The notes below the pieces were generated by a model. The model did not search any database. It saw only the letters and a program-made list of their open reading frames with translations, and was not told the origin of the DNA. Source: Gordonia sp049847105 (GTDB lineage: Bacteria > Actinomycetota > Actinomycetes > Mycobacteriales > Mycobacteriaceae). Taken from it: a stretch of DNA of 64,000 nt. The DNA lies in the NCBI RefSeq assembly GCF_049847105.1, contig NZ_JBNCNS010000008.1, forward strand, positions 48,269 through 112,268, given 5' to 3'. Positions 25,645-33,886 of the stretch are shown here, piece after piece. Positions within the stretch are counted from its first letter, which is position 1. The number at the start of each line of letters is the position of its first letter. The position numbers and the translations under genes were made by a program.

Positions 25645-26325
25645 TCAGCGTTCCCGACCGGGTTCGAGCGCGGCCGCGATCCGGCCCTCGAGTTTCTCGC
25701 TCGCGGCCGGCGGGACCGCGATGAGGCCGTCGAGCTCGGAGCGCGCCTTCCGGTACGCGGCCTGGCGTTCGGCCGGTGTGGCGCCGCTGTCCGCGGCCAC
25801 CGCCACCAGCCGCCGGGCGCGCTCGAGACGCTCCCGCTCGACCGGGGAGAAGTCGCCCTGCTTCCGACGGCGGGCCTCGCGCTCGGCAGCGTCGAATGCC
25901 GTCGCGTACTCACCGACGGCATCGCGGTACTCGGCGAAGACGGCGGGGTCGAGAAGTTCGCCGGCATCGGCGGGGCGCAGGTCGTCCGCGTGCACCTTGG
26001 CCCGATGGAAGGCCAAGGTCAGTGACTCACGCAGGTCGGTCATCATCGGATATTCGATCAGGGTGGCCAGATCGAGTTCATAGCCGAACCAGCGGGCATC
26101 GACGTCGTCGTGCCGCGTCAGCACCTTGGCGATCGACGCCTTGCTGGTCTGGGTGATCCGCAGCTGCTCGGTGTGTGCCGACGCCCTGATCCGGGCCAGC
26201 TCGATCTTGTCCTTGCGACGCTTCTCGTTGTAGGCGGCCACGCGCGCGGCCCAGCCGCCCGCCACACCCATGACCGGGAAGACCAGCCACCAGTGTCCGC
26301 CGATAAATGCGAAGACCTCGCCCAC
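25645..26325 (-). CDS. Membrane-anchored coiled-coil hypothetical protein
   Basis: I do not recognise a named family. The 226-residue protein has one N-terminal helix (GGHWWLVFPVMGVAGGWAA, residues 9-27) followed by a basic, charged, helical cytoplasmic part with many Arg, Glu and Ala, including a long stretch near 110-200 that is likely a coiled coil (AAEREARRRKQGDF and neighbours). No catalytic motif is visible. It is convergent with the ABC exporter and divergent from the YdeI-family gene, with which it shares a short promoter gap of 35 bases. Confidence 0.75.
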   Translation of the reverse strand: MGEVFAFIGGHWWLVFPVMGVAGGWAARVAAYNEKRRKDKIELARIRASAHTEQLRITQTSKASIAKVLTRHDDVDARWFGYELDLATLIEYPMMTDLRESLTLAFHRAKVHADDLRPADAGELLDPAVFAEYRDAVGEYATAFDAAEREARRRKQGDFSPVERERLERARRLVAVAADSGATPAERQAAYRKARSELDGLIAVPPAASEKLEGRIAAALEPGRER

Positions 26326-26360
26326 CCCTCAACTGTACCGAGGCCACCTAGGCTTCTTCC

Positions 26361-26930
26361 ATGGCCGACCCCGACGCCGAACACCTCCATCCCGGCTCCC
26401 TCGACGAGTGGCACAGCTGGCTGCGCGAAAACCACGACAAATCGGGCGGAGTCTGGTTTGTGTTCTGGCGCAAGGAGTCCGGAAACCCGCCGCTCGACTA
26501 TGACGAAGTGGTGCGCGAGGCGCTCTGCTGGGGTTGGGTGGACGGCCACACCCGCACCATCGACGACGCACGGCGCGGCATGTGGTTCACCCGCCGCGGA
26601 CGCAACAGCGCCTGGGCGGCGTCGAACAAGGCGCGGGTCACCGACCTGATCGCCCAGGACCGGATGCAGCCCGCAGGCCGGTCGGTGATCGACGACGCGA
26701 AGGCGCGCGGCCTGTGGACCCTGCTCGACGACGCCGAGGCACTCGTCGAGTCCCCCGAACTCACGGCCGCGCTGAACGCCGTCCCGCAGGCCCGGGCGAA
26801 CTGGGATGCCTTCCCGCCCAGCGCCCGCAAATTCGGGCTGAGCCAGCTCGCCTTCGCCAAGCAACAGGCGACCAAGCGCAAACGCATCGCGACCATCGTC
26901 GAGAAGGCATCGCGCAACGAACGCCCCTGA
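26361..26930 (+). CDS. YdeI/OmpD-associated family protein
   Basis: A 189-residue protein with the family's N-terminal GVWFVFWRKESG and VREALCWGWVDG segments and the RRGRNSAWAASNKARV stretch. YdeI proteins are small cytosolic proteins of unclear role, linked in enterobacteria to resistance to polymyxin and found widely in actinobacteria. The C-terminal KRKRIATIVEKA is basic and helical. The gene is single, with its own short upstream gap. Confidence 0.85.
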   Translation: MADPDAEHLHPGSLDEWHSWLRENHDKSGGVWFVFWRKESGNPPLDYDEVVREALCWGWVDGHTRTIDDARRGMWFTRRGRNSAWAASNKARVTDLIAQDRMQPAGRSVIDDAKARGLWTLLDDAEALVESPELTAALNAVPQARANWDAFPPSARKFGLSQLAFAKQQATKRKRIATIVEKASRNERP

Positions 26931-26989
26931 GCTGCACGCCCGCACCCCCACCGCCGATCGAGCAGCCCGCGCGCCCACAACCACCCGCC

Positions 26990-27030
26990 GGTCGAGTGGC
27001 CGCGAACGTAGTGAGTGGCGTATCGAGACC
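26990..27030. repeat. 41-bp REP-like dispersed repeat
   Basis: The element starts GGTCGAGTGGCCGCGAAC and ends GTATCGAGACC, so its ends form an imperfect inverted repeat. A second 41-bp copy, with GGTTGAGTAGCCC at the start and GTATCGAAACC at the end, is at 41858-41898. Elements of this look, lying between genes, are common in Gordonia, Rhodococcus and their relatives (from memory). Confidence 0.7.
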
Positions 27031-27055
27031 CCCCGACCCCGCCCCCCCCCGCGAC

Positions 27056-27847
27056 CTACAGATCCGGGATCGGCAGATCGAGATTTGGCGTGACGATCCC
27101 GCCGTCGACCTCGAGGATCTTGCCGGTGACATACGAACCCGCAGGCGAGGCGAGGTAGAGCGCCGCCGCTGCGACATCCTCCGGATCGCCGAGCCGGTGC
27201 AACGGGGTGGCCGCCTCGATCTCCGACCGCATCTTCTCGTCGTCGGCGACGATGTCGAGCGCCGACGTCAGGATCGCTCCGGGCGCGATGCCGTTCACCC
27301 GAATCCTCGGGTTGAGGTCCATCGCGGCCAGCCGGGTGTACTGCGCGAGGGCGCCCTTGGCGGTGCCGTATGCGGCATAGGCCCGCCCGGGCGACCGCCC
27401 GACCATCGACGTGATGTTGATGACCGACCCACCGTCGGCGTTGGCGAGCAGATGCGGCACCGCCGCGACGACCAGGGCGTGCGCATTCGAGACGTTGAAG
27501 TCGAACGCCTGCGAGAGGTGTTTGGGCTTGGTGTCCATCAGGGGCCTCGGCAGTGCCCCGCCGACGTTGTTGACGACGATGTCGAGCCTGCCGAACTCGT
27601 CGACGGCGGTCTGCGCCAGCCCGGCCACGGCGTCGAGGTCGCTGAGGTCGGCGGCCACCACCTTCGCCCGTCGGCCGACCTCGCGGATACGCGCGGCGAC
27701 CTTGTCGAGTTCGCCTTCGTTGCGGGCGGAGATCACCAGGTCGGCGCCCGCCTCGGCGAACGCCACCGCGATGGCGGCACCGAGACCGCGTCCGGCGCCG
27801 GTCACCACGGCCACTTTGTCATCGATACGGAATCTGTCGAGAATCAC
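27056..27847 (-). CDS. Short-chain dehydrogenase/reductase, IpdF-like
   Basis: A 263-residue SDR with the NADP-type GAGRGLGAA motif near residue 17, NNVGG, the catalytic Ser in NITSMVG and the YAAYGTAKGA Tyr/Lys pair. The ends VILDRFRIDDKVAVVTGAG and PNLDLPIPDL are close, as I recall them, to mycobacterial IpdF (Rv3559c), the 5-hydroxy reductase of the late steps of steroid C/D-ring breakdown. The start is taken at GTG 27847 because relatives begin at MILDRFR; ATG 27874 would add nine residues. A perfect KstR-type operator, TGGAACACGTTCTA, lies about 30 bases upstream. No other ring-degradation genes flank it, so the assignment rests on resemblance and this motif. Confidence 0.85.
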   Translation of the reverse strand: MILDRFRIDDKVAVVTGAGRGLGAAIAVAFAEAGADLVISARNEGELDKVAARIREVGRRAKVVAADLSDLDAVAGLAQTAVDEFGRLDIVVNNVGGALPRPLMDTKPKHLSQAFDFNVSNAHALVVAAVPHLLANADGGSVINITSMVGRSPGRAYAAYGTAKGALAQYTRLAAMDLNPRIRVNGIAPGAILTSALDIVADDEKMRSEIEAATPLHRLGDPEDVAAAALYLASPAGSYVTGKILEVDGGIVTPNLDLPIPDL

Positions 27848-27877
27848 CACCCGAGGATGCCACCGATCCCGCAAAAC

Positions 27878-27891
27878 TGGAACACGTTCTA
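27878..27891 (-). promoter_or_regulatory. KstR-type operator upstream of the IpdF-like SDR
   Basis: TGGAACACGTTCTA matches the published KstR pattern TnnAACnnGTTnnA at all eight specified positions. KstR is the TetR-family repressor of the steroid regulon of mycobacteria and rhodococci. It lies between the SDR and the aldo/keto reductase gene, before the SDR start on the strand of transcription. Confidence 0.75.
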
Positions 27892-27901
27892 GAAGATCCG
27901 T

Positions 27902-28993
27902 CTATCCCGACCGTCCCGACACCCACTCCATGTCCGGGTACCGCTCCCCCGCCGGACGCAGCGCCGCCAGCCGATCCAGCTGATCCGCCGACAACGTCAG
28001 TTCGACCGCACCGACGTTCTCGTCGAGATACCGGCGACGCTTGGTGCCGGGGATCGGGACCACGTCGTCGCCCTGGGCCAGCAACCACGCCAGCGCCACC
28101 TGGCCCGCCGTCGCCCCGACCTCGCGGGCCACGGCGCGGACCTCGTCGACGAGCGTCAGATTCGCGGCCAGGTTGCCACCCTGCCATCGCGGCAGAGTTT
28201 GACGGAAGTCGTTGTCCGACAACTCTGTCGGCGCCGATCCGGTGAGCATGCCCCGGCCGAGCGGGCTGTACGGCACGATCGCGGCGCCGATGTCGCGGGC
28301 GGCGGGCACGTCGTGGTCCTCGATGTCACGACTGAACACCGACCACTCCGACTGCAATGCCGCGATCGGATGGACCGCGGCAGCACGACGCAGTGTCTCG
28401 GCATTCGCCTCGGACAGTCCCAGCGCACGCACCTTGCCCGCTGCCACCAGCTCCGACATCGCGGCGACCGTCTCCTCGATCGGACGTGACGCATCCACCC
28501 GGTGCAAGTAGTAGAGGTCGATGACGTCGGTGCCCAGGCGGCGCAGTGACGCGTCGACGGCCGCCCGCACGTACTCGGGGGAGCCGTTCAGCTCGCCGGT
28601 CGGGTACCCGGTCTCCGGATCCGTGATGATGCCGAACTTGGTGGCGAGAACCACCTCGTCGCGACGCTTGCCCAGCACCCGCGACAGCAGCTTCTCGTTG
28701 GCTCCGCCGCGGCCGTACATGTCGGCGGTGTCGAGGAAGTTCACGCCCGTGTCGATCGCGTGATCGAGGGTGGCGAGCGCTTCGGCCTCGTCGACGTCGC
28801 CGTACGCGAAACTCATTCCCATACAACCTAACCCGATGGCCGAGACGTCGAGATCGCCGATGCGTCGTCGCACGATCCCGCGGTTGTTCGATGCAGTGTT
28901 GTTCGATGCAGTGGCGTTCGATGCAGTGGCGTTCGATGCAGTGCTGTTCGATGCAGTGGCGTTCGATGCAGTGCTGTTCGATGCGGTGCTCAT
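27902..28993 (-). CDS. Aldo/keto reductase with an N-terminal pentapeptide repeat
   Basis: A 363-residue NADPH-dependent aldo/keto reductase of the TIM-barrel family (AKR13-like). The catalytic tetrad is visible: Asp and Tyr in DTADMYGRG, Lys in ATKFG and His in YYLHR. The first 35 residues are not part of the fold; they are ASNxT repeats (ASNST, ASNAT, ASNNT) coded by a 15-bp tandem array at 28886-28990. The domain proper starts near NNRGIVRRRIGDLDVS. ATG 28993 overlaps the stop of the MerR gene (ATGA), so it is the second gene of a two-gene operon; the regulator probably senses an electrophile or carbonyl that this enzyme detoxifies. Confidence 0.9.
   Translation of the reverse strand: MSTASNSTASNATASNSTASNATASNATASNNTASNNRGIVRRRIGDLDVSAIGLGCMGMSFAYGDVDEAEALATLDHAIDTGVNFLDTADMYGRGGANEKLLSRVLGKRRDEVVLATKFGIITDPETGYPTGELNGSPEYVRAAVDASLRRLGTDVIDLYYLHRVDASRPIEETVAAMSELVAAGKVRALGLSEANAETLRRAAAVHPIAALQSEWSVFSRDIEDHDVPAARDIGAAIVPYSPLGRGMLTGSAPTELSDNDFRQTLPRWQGGNLAANLTLVDEVRAVAREVGATAGQVALAWLLAQGDDVVPIPGTKRRRYLDENVGAVELTLSADQLDRLAALRPAGERYPDMEWVSGRSG
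28886..28990. repeat. 15-bp tandem repeat, 7 copies, inside the aldo/keto reductase gene
   Basis: Seven units of 15 bases (GTTCGATGCAGTGTT and variants) lie end to end from 28886 to 28990, directly after the start codon. They code ASNxT pentapeptides on the minus strand, and change in copy number would keep the reading frame. Variation between units falls on the last two bases, which alternate TT, GC and CT. Confidence 0.93.
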
Positions 28994-29457
28994 GGCTGCG
29001 TCTTCCCTCCGTAGGTGGCGATCTTGTATTCGGTTGCGGCCAGCGACAATGTCAGCTCCGCGATCTGCCGTCGAACCGTGTCACGGTGCTCGAGCAGCAT
29101 CTCCAGCCGCTCGTCGACCGTGTCGTCGCCGCGGTCGACCAGTTCCACATAGTGCTGCAGGTCGCGGATGGCCATGCCCGACAACCTCATCCGAGTGAGG
29201 AACACCAGGCGCCGAACTGCCGCGGCATCGTAGGTCCGGTTGCCGACGGCGTCGCGCGGAACGTCCACCAGGCCGATGCGCTCGTAGTAGCGGAGAGTGT
29301 GCGCGGAGACGCCGAGCAGGTCCGCGGCCTCCGCGATCGTGCGGACGCCGGCGATCTCGTCGGCCTCCACCAGTTGATGGATGACCTCGACGGACAGCGG
29401 TCCGTCCTGTTCACCCAGCGCCGCGAGCGCCTTCTCCATCAGGTGATCTGTGCTCAT
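28990..29457 (-). CDS. MerR-family transcriptional regulator
   Basis: A 155-residue regulator. The MerR helix-turn-helix is seen near residues 38-62 (TIAEAADLLGVSAHTLRYYERIG, in which TLRYYER is the family hallmark), followed by a coiled-coil dimer helix (VDERLEMLLEHRDTVRRQI). No cysteine is present, so it is not a metal sensor of the MerR/CueR type; AdhR- or NmlR-like carbonyl sensing is possible, but those use a Cys. The start at 29457 fits a MerR-type promoter (29465-29495) with a leader of about seven bases. The first 35 residues before the helix-turn-helix are unusual in length. It overlaps the aldo/keto reductase gene by four bases. Confidence 0.88.
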   Translation of the reverse strand: MSTDHLMEKALAALGEQDGPLSVEVIHQLVEADEIAGVRTIAEAADLLGVSAHTLRYYERIGLVDVPRDAVGNRTYDAAAVRRLVFLTRMRLSGMAIRDLQHYVELVDRGDDTVDERLEMLLEHRDTVRRQIAELTLSLAATEYKIATYGGKTQP

Positions 29458-29464
29458 GGAGACG

Positions 29465-29495
29465 ACGCTAGGCCTTCGAGCGCACTCCAACGCAA
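29465..29495 (-). promoter_or_regulatory. MerR-type promoter with 19-bp spacer and dyad
   Basis: On the minus strand TTGCGT (29495-29490) and TAGCGT (29470-29465) are 19 bases apart, longer than the usual 17. The spacer-plus-edge sequence TTGGAGTGCGCTCGAA (29490-29475) is a dyad with TTGGAG/CTCgAA arms. Overlong spacers with a central dyad are the mark of MerR-activated promoters, in which the protein untwists the DNA. It precedes the MerR-aldo/keto reductase operon. Confidence 0.8.
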
Positions 29496-29520
29496 GGCCG
29501 AGCCGGCGACAGGTGCGCGA

Positions 29521-30435
29521 TCAGTAGTCGCTGCCCGGCGTGACAACCGCCAGGAGCTCCTCACCGGCCAGGAATCGCCGGATGTTCTCGGCCAGCCACG
29601 GCGCCATCGTGCGGGTGAGTCCCGACGACGGGTTCGCGACGTGCGGTGTGATGATGACGTTCGGCAGCGACCAGAGCGGGTCGTCGGCGGCGGGCGGCTC
29701 GGGGTCGGTGACGTCGAGTGCGGCCCCGGCGATCTGCCCCTCCCGCAGTGCCGTCACCAATGCGGCCTGGTCGACCAGTGGTCCCCGCGCGACGTTCACG
29801 ATCCAGGCGTGGGAGGGGAGCGCGGCCAGCGACTCCGCGTTGATGACGTGTCGGGTCTCCGCGGTCGCCGGTGCCGCGAGCACCACGTGATCGGTCTGCC
29901 CCCACACCTCGCCGGTGCGGTCCGACGGCAGCGTCACGGTCGCACCGTCGACGGGACGTCCGGACCGGTTCACCGCGATGACGTCGGCACCGCACGCGGA
30001 AAGGCGCGGGATCAGCGACGCGGCGATCCCGCCCGCGCCGATGATGGCGACGGTCGAACCGTGCAGTGAGCGGACCGCGGTGTCGATCGGCTCTTTGTCC
30101 CAGTGCCGGAGCACCCCGGTGTTGACCTGGCGCAGGCCGGCGAGCAGCAGGGTCAGCGCGTGCTCGGCGACGTTCTCGGCGTAGAAGCCGGATGCGTTGG
30201 TCCAGACCCGGCGGTTGTCGATGGCCCCGGCGGACACGAACTCCTCGATACCCGCGGTCTTCAGGGCCACCCATTCGACCTGGTCGGGCAGGTCCGGAAA
30301 GTCCGCGGCGGTGCCGATCCACACCAGCACACGCGCCTCGTCGATCCCGACCACCCGCCCGCCGGCGCCCTCGACCGCGGCCACCAGGTGCCGATCGGGC
30401 GTGGGTTCGACGGCTACCGGCAACGGCTCACTCAT
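29521..30435 (-). CDS. D-isomer specific 2-hydroxyacid dehydrogenase
   Basis: A 304-residue NAD(P)-dependent dehydrogenase that reduces 2-keto acids. It shows the dinucleotide motif GAGGIA near residue 135, the substrate Arg in NVARGPLVD (about 223), the Glu in VTDPEPP (about 250) and the catalytic His in ITPHVAN (about 267). The N-terminal substrate domain is short. ATG 30435 overlaps the stop of rnhA (ATGA), so it is the second gene of that operon. Glyoxylate/hydroxypyruvate reductase and phosphoglycerate dehydrogenase are relatives; which substrate is used is unknown. Confidence 0.9.
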   Translation of the reverse strand: MSEPLPVAVEPTPDRHLVAAVEGAGGRVVGIDEARVLVWIGTAADFPDLPDQVEWVALKTAGIEEFVSAGAIDNRRVWTNASGFYAENVAEHALTLLLAGLRQVNTGVLRHWDKEPIDTAVRSLHGSTVAIIGAGGIAASLIPRLSACGADVIAVNRSGRPVDGATVTLPSDRTGEVWGQTDHVVLAAPATAETRHVINAESLAALPSHAWIVNVARGPLVDQAALVTALREGQIAGAALDVTDPEPPAADDPLWSLPNVIITPHVANPSSGLTRTMAPWLAENIRRFLAGEELLAVVTPGSDY

Positions 30436-30944
30436 CGGCGCCCGTCGGCGATCTGCCTCGCGGCGGTCGTCGCGAGTTCGTCGGCGATCTCGTTGTAGTG
30501 GTCACCGGCATGGCCCTTCACCCATTTCCAGGTGACCTCGTGGCGCTTCTCCTCGTCGATCAGGCGCCGCCACAGGTCGGCGTTCTTGACCGGCTTCTTG
30601 TCGGCGGTCTTCCAGCCGTTCCGCTGCCAGCCCGCGACCCATTTGGTGATGCCGTTGCGGACATAACTCGAGTCCGTGTAGAGGATCACGGTCGACGGTT
30701 TGGTCAGCGCGGCCAGTGCCTCGATGGCGCCGGTGAGCTCCATCTTGTTGTTCGTGGTGTCCGGATCGGAGCCGGAGATCCGCTTCTCGTGCTCCCGGTA
30801 TCGCAGGACCGCACCCCAGCCGCCCGGACCCGGATTGCCCAGGCACGCGCCGTCGGAGGAGATCTCCACGACGTCGGTCGAACCAGGCGTCACGGTGTCG
30901 CTCGGGGTCACGATCTGCGGGTCGTCGAACACGGCGTCTGTCAC
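30432..30944 (-). CDS. rnhA: Ribonuclease HI
   Basis: A 170-residue RNase H that cuts the RNA strand of RNA-DNA hybrids. The four acidic active-site residues are seen in SSDGACLGNPG (Asp), KMELTGAIEAL (Glu), YTDSSYV (Asp) and NEIADELA (Asp), and TWKWVKGHAG holds the conserved Lys/His. I place the start at GTG 30944: TACCCT lies seven bases upstream as a leaderless -10 box and earlier in-frame codons give no family sequence. The first 25 residues before the fold are acidic and unstructured. The stop overlaps the downstream dehydrogenase gene. Confidence 0.93.
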   Translation of the reverse strand: MTDAVFDDPQIVTPSDTVTPGSTDVVEISSDGACLGNPGPGGWGAVLRYREHEKRISGSDPDTTNNKMELTGAIEALAALTKPSTVILYTDSSYVRNGITKWVAGWQRNGWKTADKKPVKNADLWRRLIDEEKRHEVTWKWVKGHAGDHYNEIADELATTAARQIADGRR

Positions 30945-31042
30945 CCAACGAAGGGTACTGCACCCCTGTCCGGGGCCGGGTCGACCATGTTTGTCACCTT
31001 TCGACCCTGCTCGTACCCGCTCTCTCGCACTACCCTGGACCC

Positions 31043-31813
31043 ATGCAGACCTGGGATCCGGACCGCTACCTGCAATTCGCCGATGACCGCGCGCGCCCAT
31101 ACCTCGACCTCATCGCCCAGATCCCGACGGCACCGGCGACGATCGTCGACCTCGGTTGCGGTCCAGGTCATCTCACCCGCCACCTGCGTGCACTCTGGCC
31201 CGATTCACAGGTCCTCGGCATCGACTCGTCGGCCGAGATGATCGACAAGGCCATCCGCGAGAACGCGGATGCGCTGGCCAACTACGACATCGCGGAAGTG
31301 TCCTGGTGGACACCGAATCAGCCCGTCGACCTCATCGTCTCCAACGCGATGTTCCAGTGGGTGCCCGACCAGTTCGACGTCATCGATCGGCTGCTGGGGC
31401 ACCTCACCGACGGCGGCGTCTTCGCCCTGCAGGTGCCCGACAACGGCGACAATCCCACCTACCGGTCGCTCCTCGAACTAGCCGACGATCCACGCTTCGC
31501 CGAGCAGCTCTCCGCCGTCCGACGCGTGCCGCGCTTCGGTCCGCTCGAATATCTGACCTTCTTCACCGAGCGCGGCTTCTCGACGAATGCCTGGTCGACG
31601 ACCTACCTGCATGTTTTGCACGGCGCCGACCCGGTGTACGACTGGATCTCCGGGACGGCCGCGCGTCCCTACCTCAGGGCCCTCGACGACGACACCCGGG
31701 AGGTCTTCGTCGCCGAACTCAAGGAGCGGCTGCGTGCGGCCTACCCGGCGGAGTCCTGGGGGACGGTGCTGCCGTTCCAGCGGACCTTCGCGGTGGCGGC
31801 GCCGTCGGCCTGA
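31043..31813 (+). CDS. tam: Trans-aconitate 2-methyltransferase
   Basis: A 256-residue SAM-dependent methyltransferase that esterifies trans-aconitate, a by-product that would inhibit aconitase. The SAM motif I is VDLGCGPGHLT near residue 36; AMFQWVPD near 102 and the final TVLPFQRTFAVA are typical of Tam. TACCCT six bases before the ATG suggests a leaderless message, and it diverges from rnhA, whose own TACCCT box is 15-20 bases to the left of its start. Length is usual for the family. Confidence 0.9.
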   Translation: MQTWDPDRYLQFADDRARPYLDLIAQIPTAPATIVDLGCGPGHLTRHLRALWPDSQVLGIDSSAEMIDKAIRENADALANYDIAEVSWWTPNQPVDLIVSNAMFQWVPDQFDVIDRLLGHLTDGGVFALQVPDNGDNPTYRSLLELADDPRFAEQLSAVRRVPRFGPLEYLTFFTERGFSTNAWSTTYLHVLHGADPVYDWISGTAARPYLRALDDDTREVFVAELKERLRAAYPAESWGTVLPFQRTFAVAAPSA

Positions 31814-32129
31814 GCGACTCGGCGCGGGCCGTGCAACATCACCGGCCAACATCACCGTGCAACATCATCGCGCGGCAGGCCGTATCCCGCCGGCGGTGCG
31901 TGCGAGCAGATCCAAGATAAGCTCCGCCCTCGGATCGTCCGGCCACGTGCGCGATATGTCGGGCCGCCGCCACGGTGATCGCCGATCCCGTGAGTACCCG
32001 ATCGGTGCCCTGATGCGACGGGAGAACTGGCCGGGTAACGCCTCCGTCTCGGTTCGGCCCACAACCTGTGGAGGAAGTGCGACTTCTGCAACACTGGCGA
32101 CACTTGTCACAGGTCCCCAGGGGGTACCG
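31814..32129 (+). other. Intergenic region, 316 bases, no gene seen
   Basis: The left end has a short imperfect repeat (CAACATCAC at 31833, 31845 and 31858 with spacing of about 12). The rest shows no hairpin, RNA gene or long protein-like frame. The last bases hold AGGGGG, a likely ribosome site for the DUF4185 gene, and CTTGTCACAGGT, which could be part of its promoter. Confidence 0.5.
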
Positions 32130-33392
32130 ATGTCCGGATGGCGGATGCTCATCACCGGGACGGCGGTCGCGGCGTTGGCGGTCACCGGTACTGCGTCGGT
32201 GTCCGCACCTGCCGATGCCTCGGTCTGTAGCGCAGTCGGATTCCACGGCGGCGATGTCGGCAGCACCGGAAGCGCCGGATCGAGTCAGATCGGTCTCGGC
32301 AGCATGGATTTCGGCAGCTACCGGGCGGGTGGCAAGAAGCCGCAGGGTCCTCTCGTCAAACTTCGCGGGGCGAGCACGGCGATCCAGTGGGTGACCGGGC
32401 CACGCAGCCCCAACCGCACCGACCAGCGGTTCTCCATCACCTCGACCGACGTCGGCGTGCCGTGGGACAACGGGTCCGGCCAGGTTCTGATGGCATTCGG
32501 CGACACCTGGGGCAGATGCGCGGGACAAATGGTGTGGCGGCACAACACGATGCTGCGCAGCAACGGCAGCTCGAACCTCGACAATGGCATCACGTTTCCG
32601 AACGCCATCCCGGGGGCCATCCGGTCCGGAGCTTCGGTGACGCCCGCGCACCCGACCTTCGCGCAACCCATGCTCAACGCGATCGCGATCCGCAACACCG
32701 AGGTCGGCAAGATCCCGACCGGCGGTATCTCGATCAATGGCGTCCAGTTCATGAGCTACATGTCGATCCATCAGTGGACCGGCCCCGGCCGGTGGGTGAC
32801 GAACTATTCGGCGATCGCCGTCTCCCGCGACAACGGGCAGACGTGGACCACCGACAACAACACCGTCCGGGCCAACCTCGAACTGACCGTGCCGGGCATC
32901 ACCCAACTCGCCCAGGGACACGGACGCTTCCAGATGGGCGCGTTCCTCCGCTCCGGCGGCTACGTCTACCAGTACGGCACACCCAACGGCCGGCTCGGCG
33001 CGGCCTTCATCTCCCGGTTCCGGCCGGCGGACATCCTGAACCTCAACCGCTACGAGTACTACCGGGGCGGCGGCGCGTGGTCCCCCCGCCCGATCGACGC
33101 CGTGCCCATCGTGCGTCAGCCGATGAGTGAGATGTCGGTCGCCTACAACGGGTACCTCAAGCGGTTCGTCATGCTCTCCGAGCGCGCCGGGAGCATCGAG
33201 CTCCGCACCTCCCCCACACCCGTCGGTCCGTGGAGTGGCGAGAAGGCGATCGTGCCGGCCACGCAGACACAAGGGCTCTACGCACCCTTCATCCATCCGC
33301 GGTCCACCGGCCGGTCCCTCTATTTCGTCGCGTCCCGCTGGGACGACTACAACGTCATGCTCATCCGGACCGATCTGGCGAAGGTCCGGTGA
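32130..33392 (+). CDS. Secreted DUF4185-domain protein
   Basis: A 420-residue exported protein. A Sec signal peptide is seen (about residues 1-30, TAVAALAVTGTASVSAPADA), followed by a DUF4185 domain, which has a beta-propeller-like pattern as in glycoside hydrolase family 43-type and sialidase-like proteins. Repeated WTGPG, AVSRDNGQTW (an Asp-box-like blade end) and VGPWSGEKAIV segments support that. Actinobacterial relatives are secreted and of unknown activity; polysaccharide binding or cutting is a plausible guess. The ATG is preceded by AGGGGG. It stands alone. Confidence 0.85.
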   Translation: MSGWRMLITGTAVAALAVTGTASVSAPADASVCSAVGFHGGDVGSTGSAGSSQIGLGSMDFGSYRAGGKKPQGPLVKLRGASTAIQWVTGPRSPNRTDQRFSITSTDVGVPWDNGSGQVLMAFGDTWGRCAGQMVWRHNTMLRSNGSSNLDNGITFPNAIPGAIRSGASVTPAHPTFAQPMLNAIAIRNTEVGKIPTGGISINGVQFMSYMSIHQWTGPGRWVTNYSAIAVSRDNGQTWTTDNNTVRANLELTVPGITQLAQGHGRFQMGAFLRSGGYVYQYGTPNGRLGAAFISRFRPADILNLNRYEYYRGGGAWSPRPIDAVPIVRQPMSEMSVAYNGYLKRFVMLSERAGSIELRTSPTPVGPWSGEKAIVPATQTQGLYAPFIHPRSTGRSLYFVASRWDDYNVMLIRTDLAKVR

Positions 33393-33643
33393 CGCTGGAT
33401 CGAGCTCGCCGTATTCGTCGACAAGATGCGGCTGCACGTCGGGCCTTTGGGCCGGGCCGGGCCTGTCCGCGCCCCGGCCGGCGCGCGGCATCGTCAGGTC
33501 ACACATCTCACGTATGCCGTGGCCCCGGTCGGGTCGGCGGCGTAACGTCGCCAGCAGTCGACTCGGCCGGTTCACCCGCTCCGGCGCCGGGTGGGCCGAC
33601 CGCCATCACCGACGAGCAGTCCCGCTCAGTGAGGAGTGTGATC

Positions 33644-33859
33644 ATGGGTCAGCCTGTCCCACCCCCACCACCGCCACCGGAGCCGGTTCCGGCGCCGGAA
33701 CCGATGCCCGAACCAACCCCGGAACCGCCGATCCCGGTACCGGAACCCGAGCCGATCCCCCAGCCGGGTCCTGAACCCGGACCAGGACCACAACCCGAAC
33801 CGGGTCCGAATCCCGGACCCCCGCAGCCGGATCCGCCGCCGCGACCGGTTGTCATCTGA
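33644..33859 (+). CDS. Small polyproline protein (71 aa)
   Basis: This 71-residue protein consists almost wholly of Pro, Glu, Gly and Gln in PEPxP repeats after MGQPVPPPPPPPEP, ending PPRPVVI. No membrane or signal segment is seen. It has a good ribosome site (GAGGAG seven to eight bases before the ATG) and is in its own gap before the DUF1697 gene, which starts 27 bases after its stop, so it may be a true short gene rather than a chance frame. Polyproline runs stall ribosomes and need elongation factor P, so it could act as a leader-like regulator or as a rigid linker. No function is claimed. Confidence 0.55.
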   Translation: MGQPVPPPPPPPEPVPAPEPMPEPTPEPPIPVPEPEPIPQPGPEPGPGPQPEPGPNPGPPQPDPPPRPVVI

Positions 33860-33886
33860 CCGAACGCCCGACCGGCGAGGAGAACG

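Noticed and set aside
31839..33575. Long minus-strand frame opposite the DUF4185 gene
   Set aside because: No family features, no ribosome site; the plus-strand protein has a signal peptide and conserved repeats.
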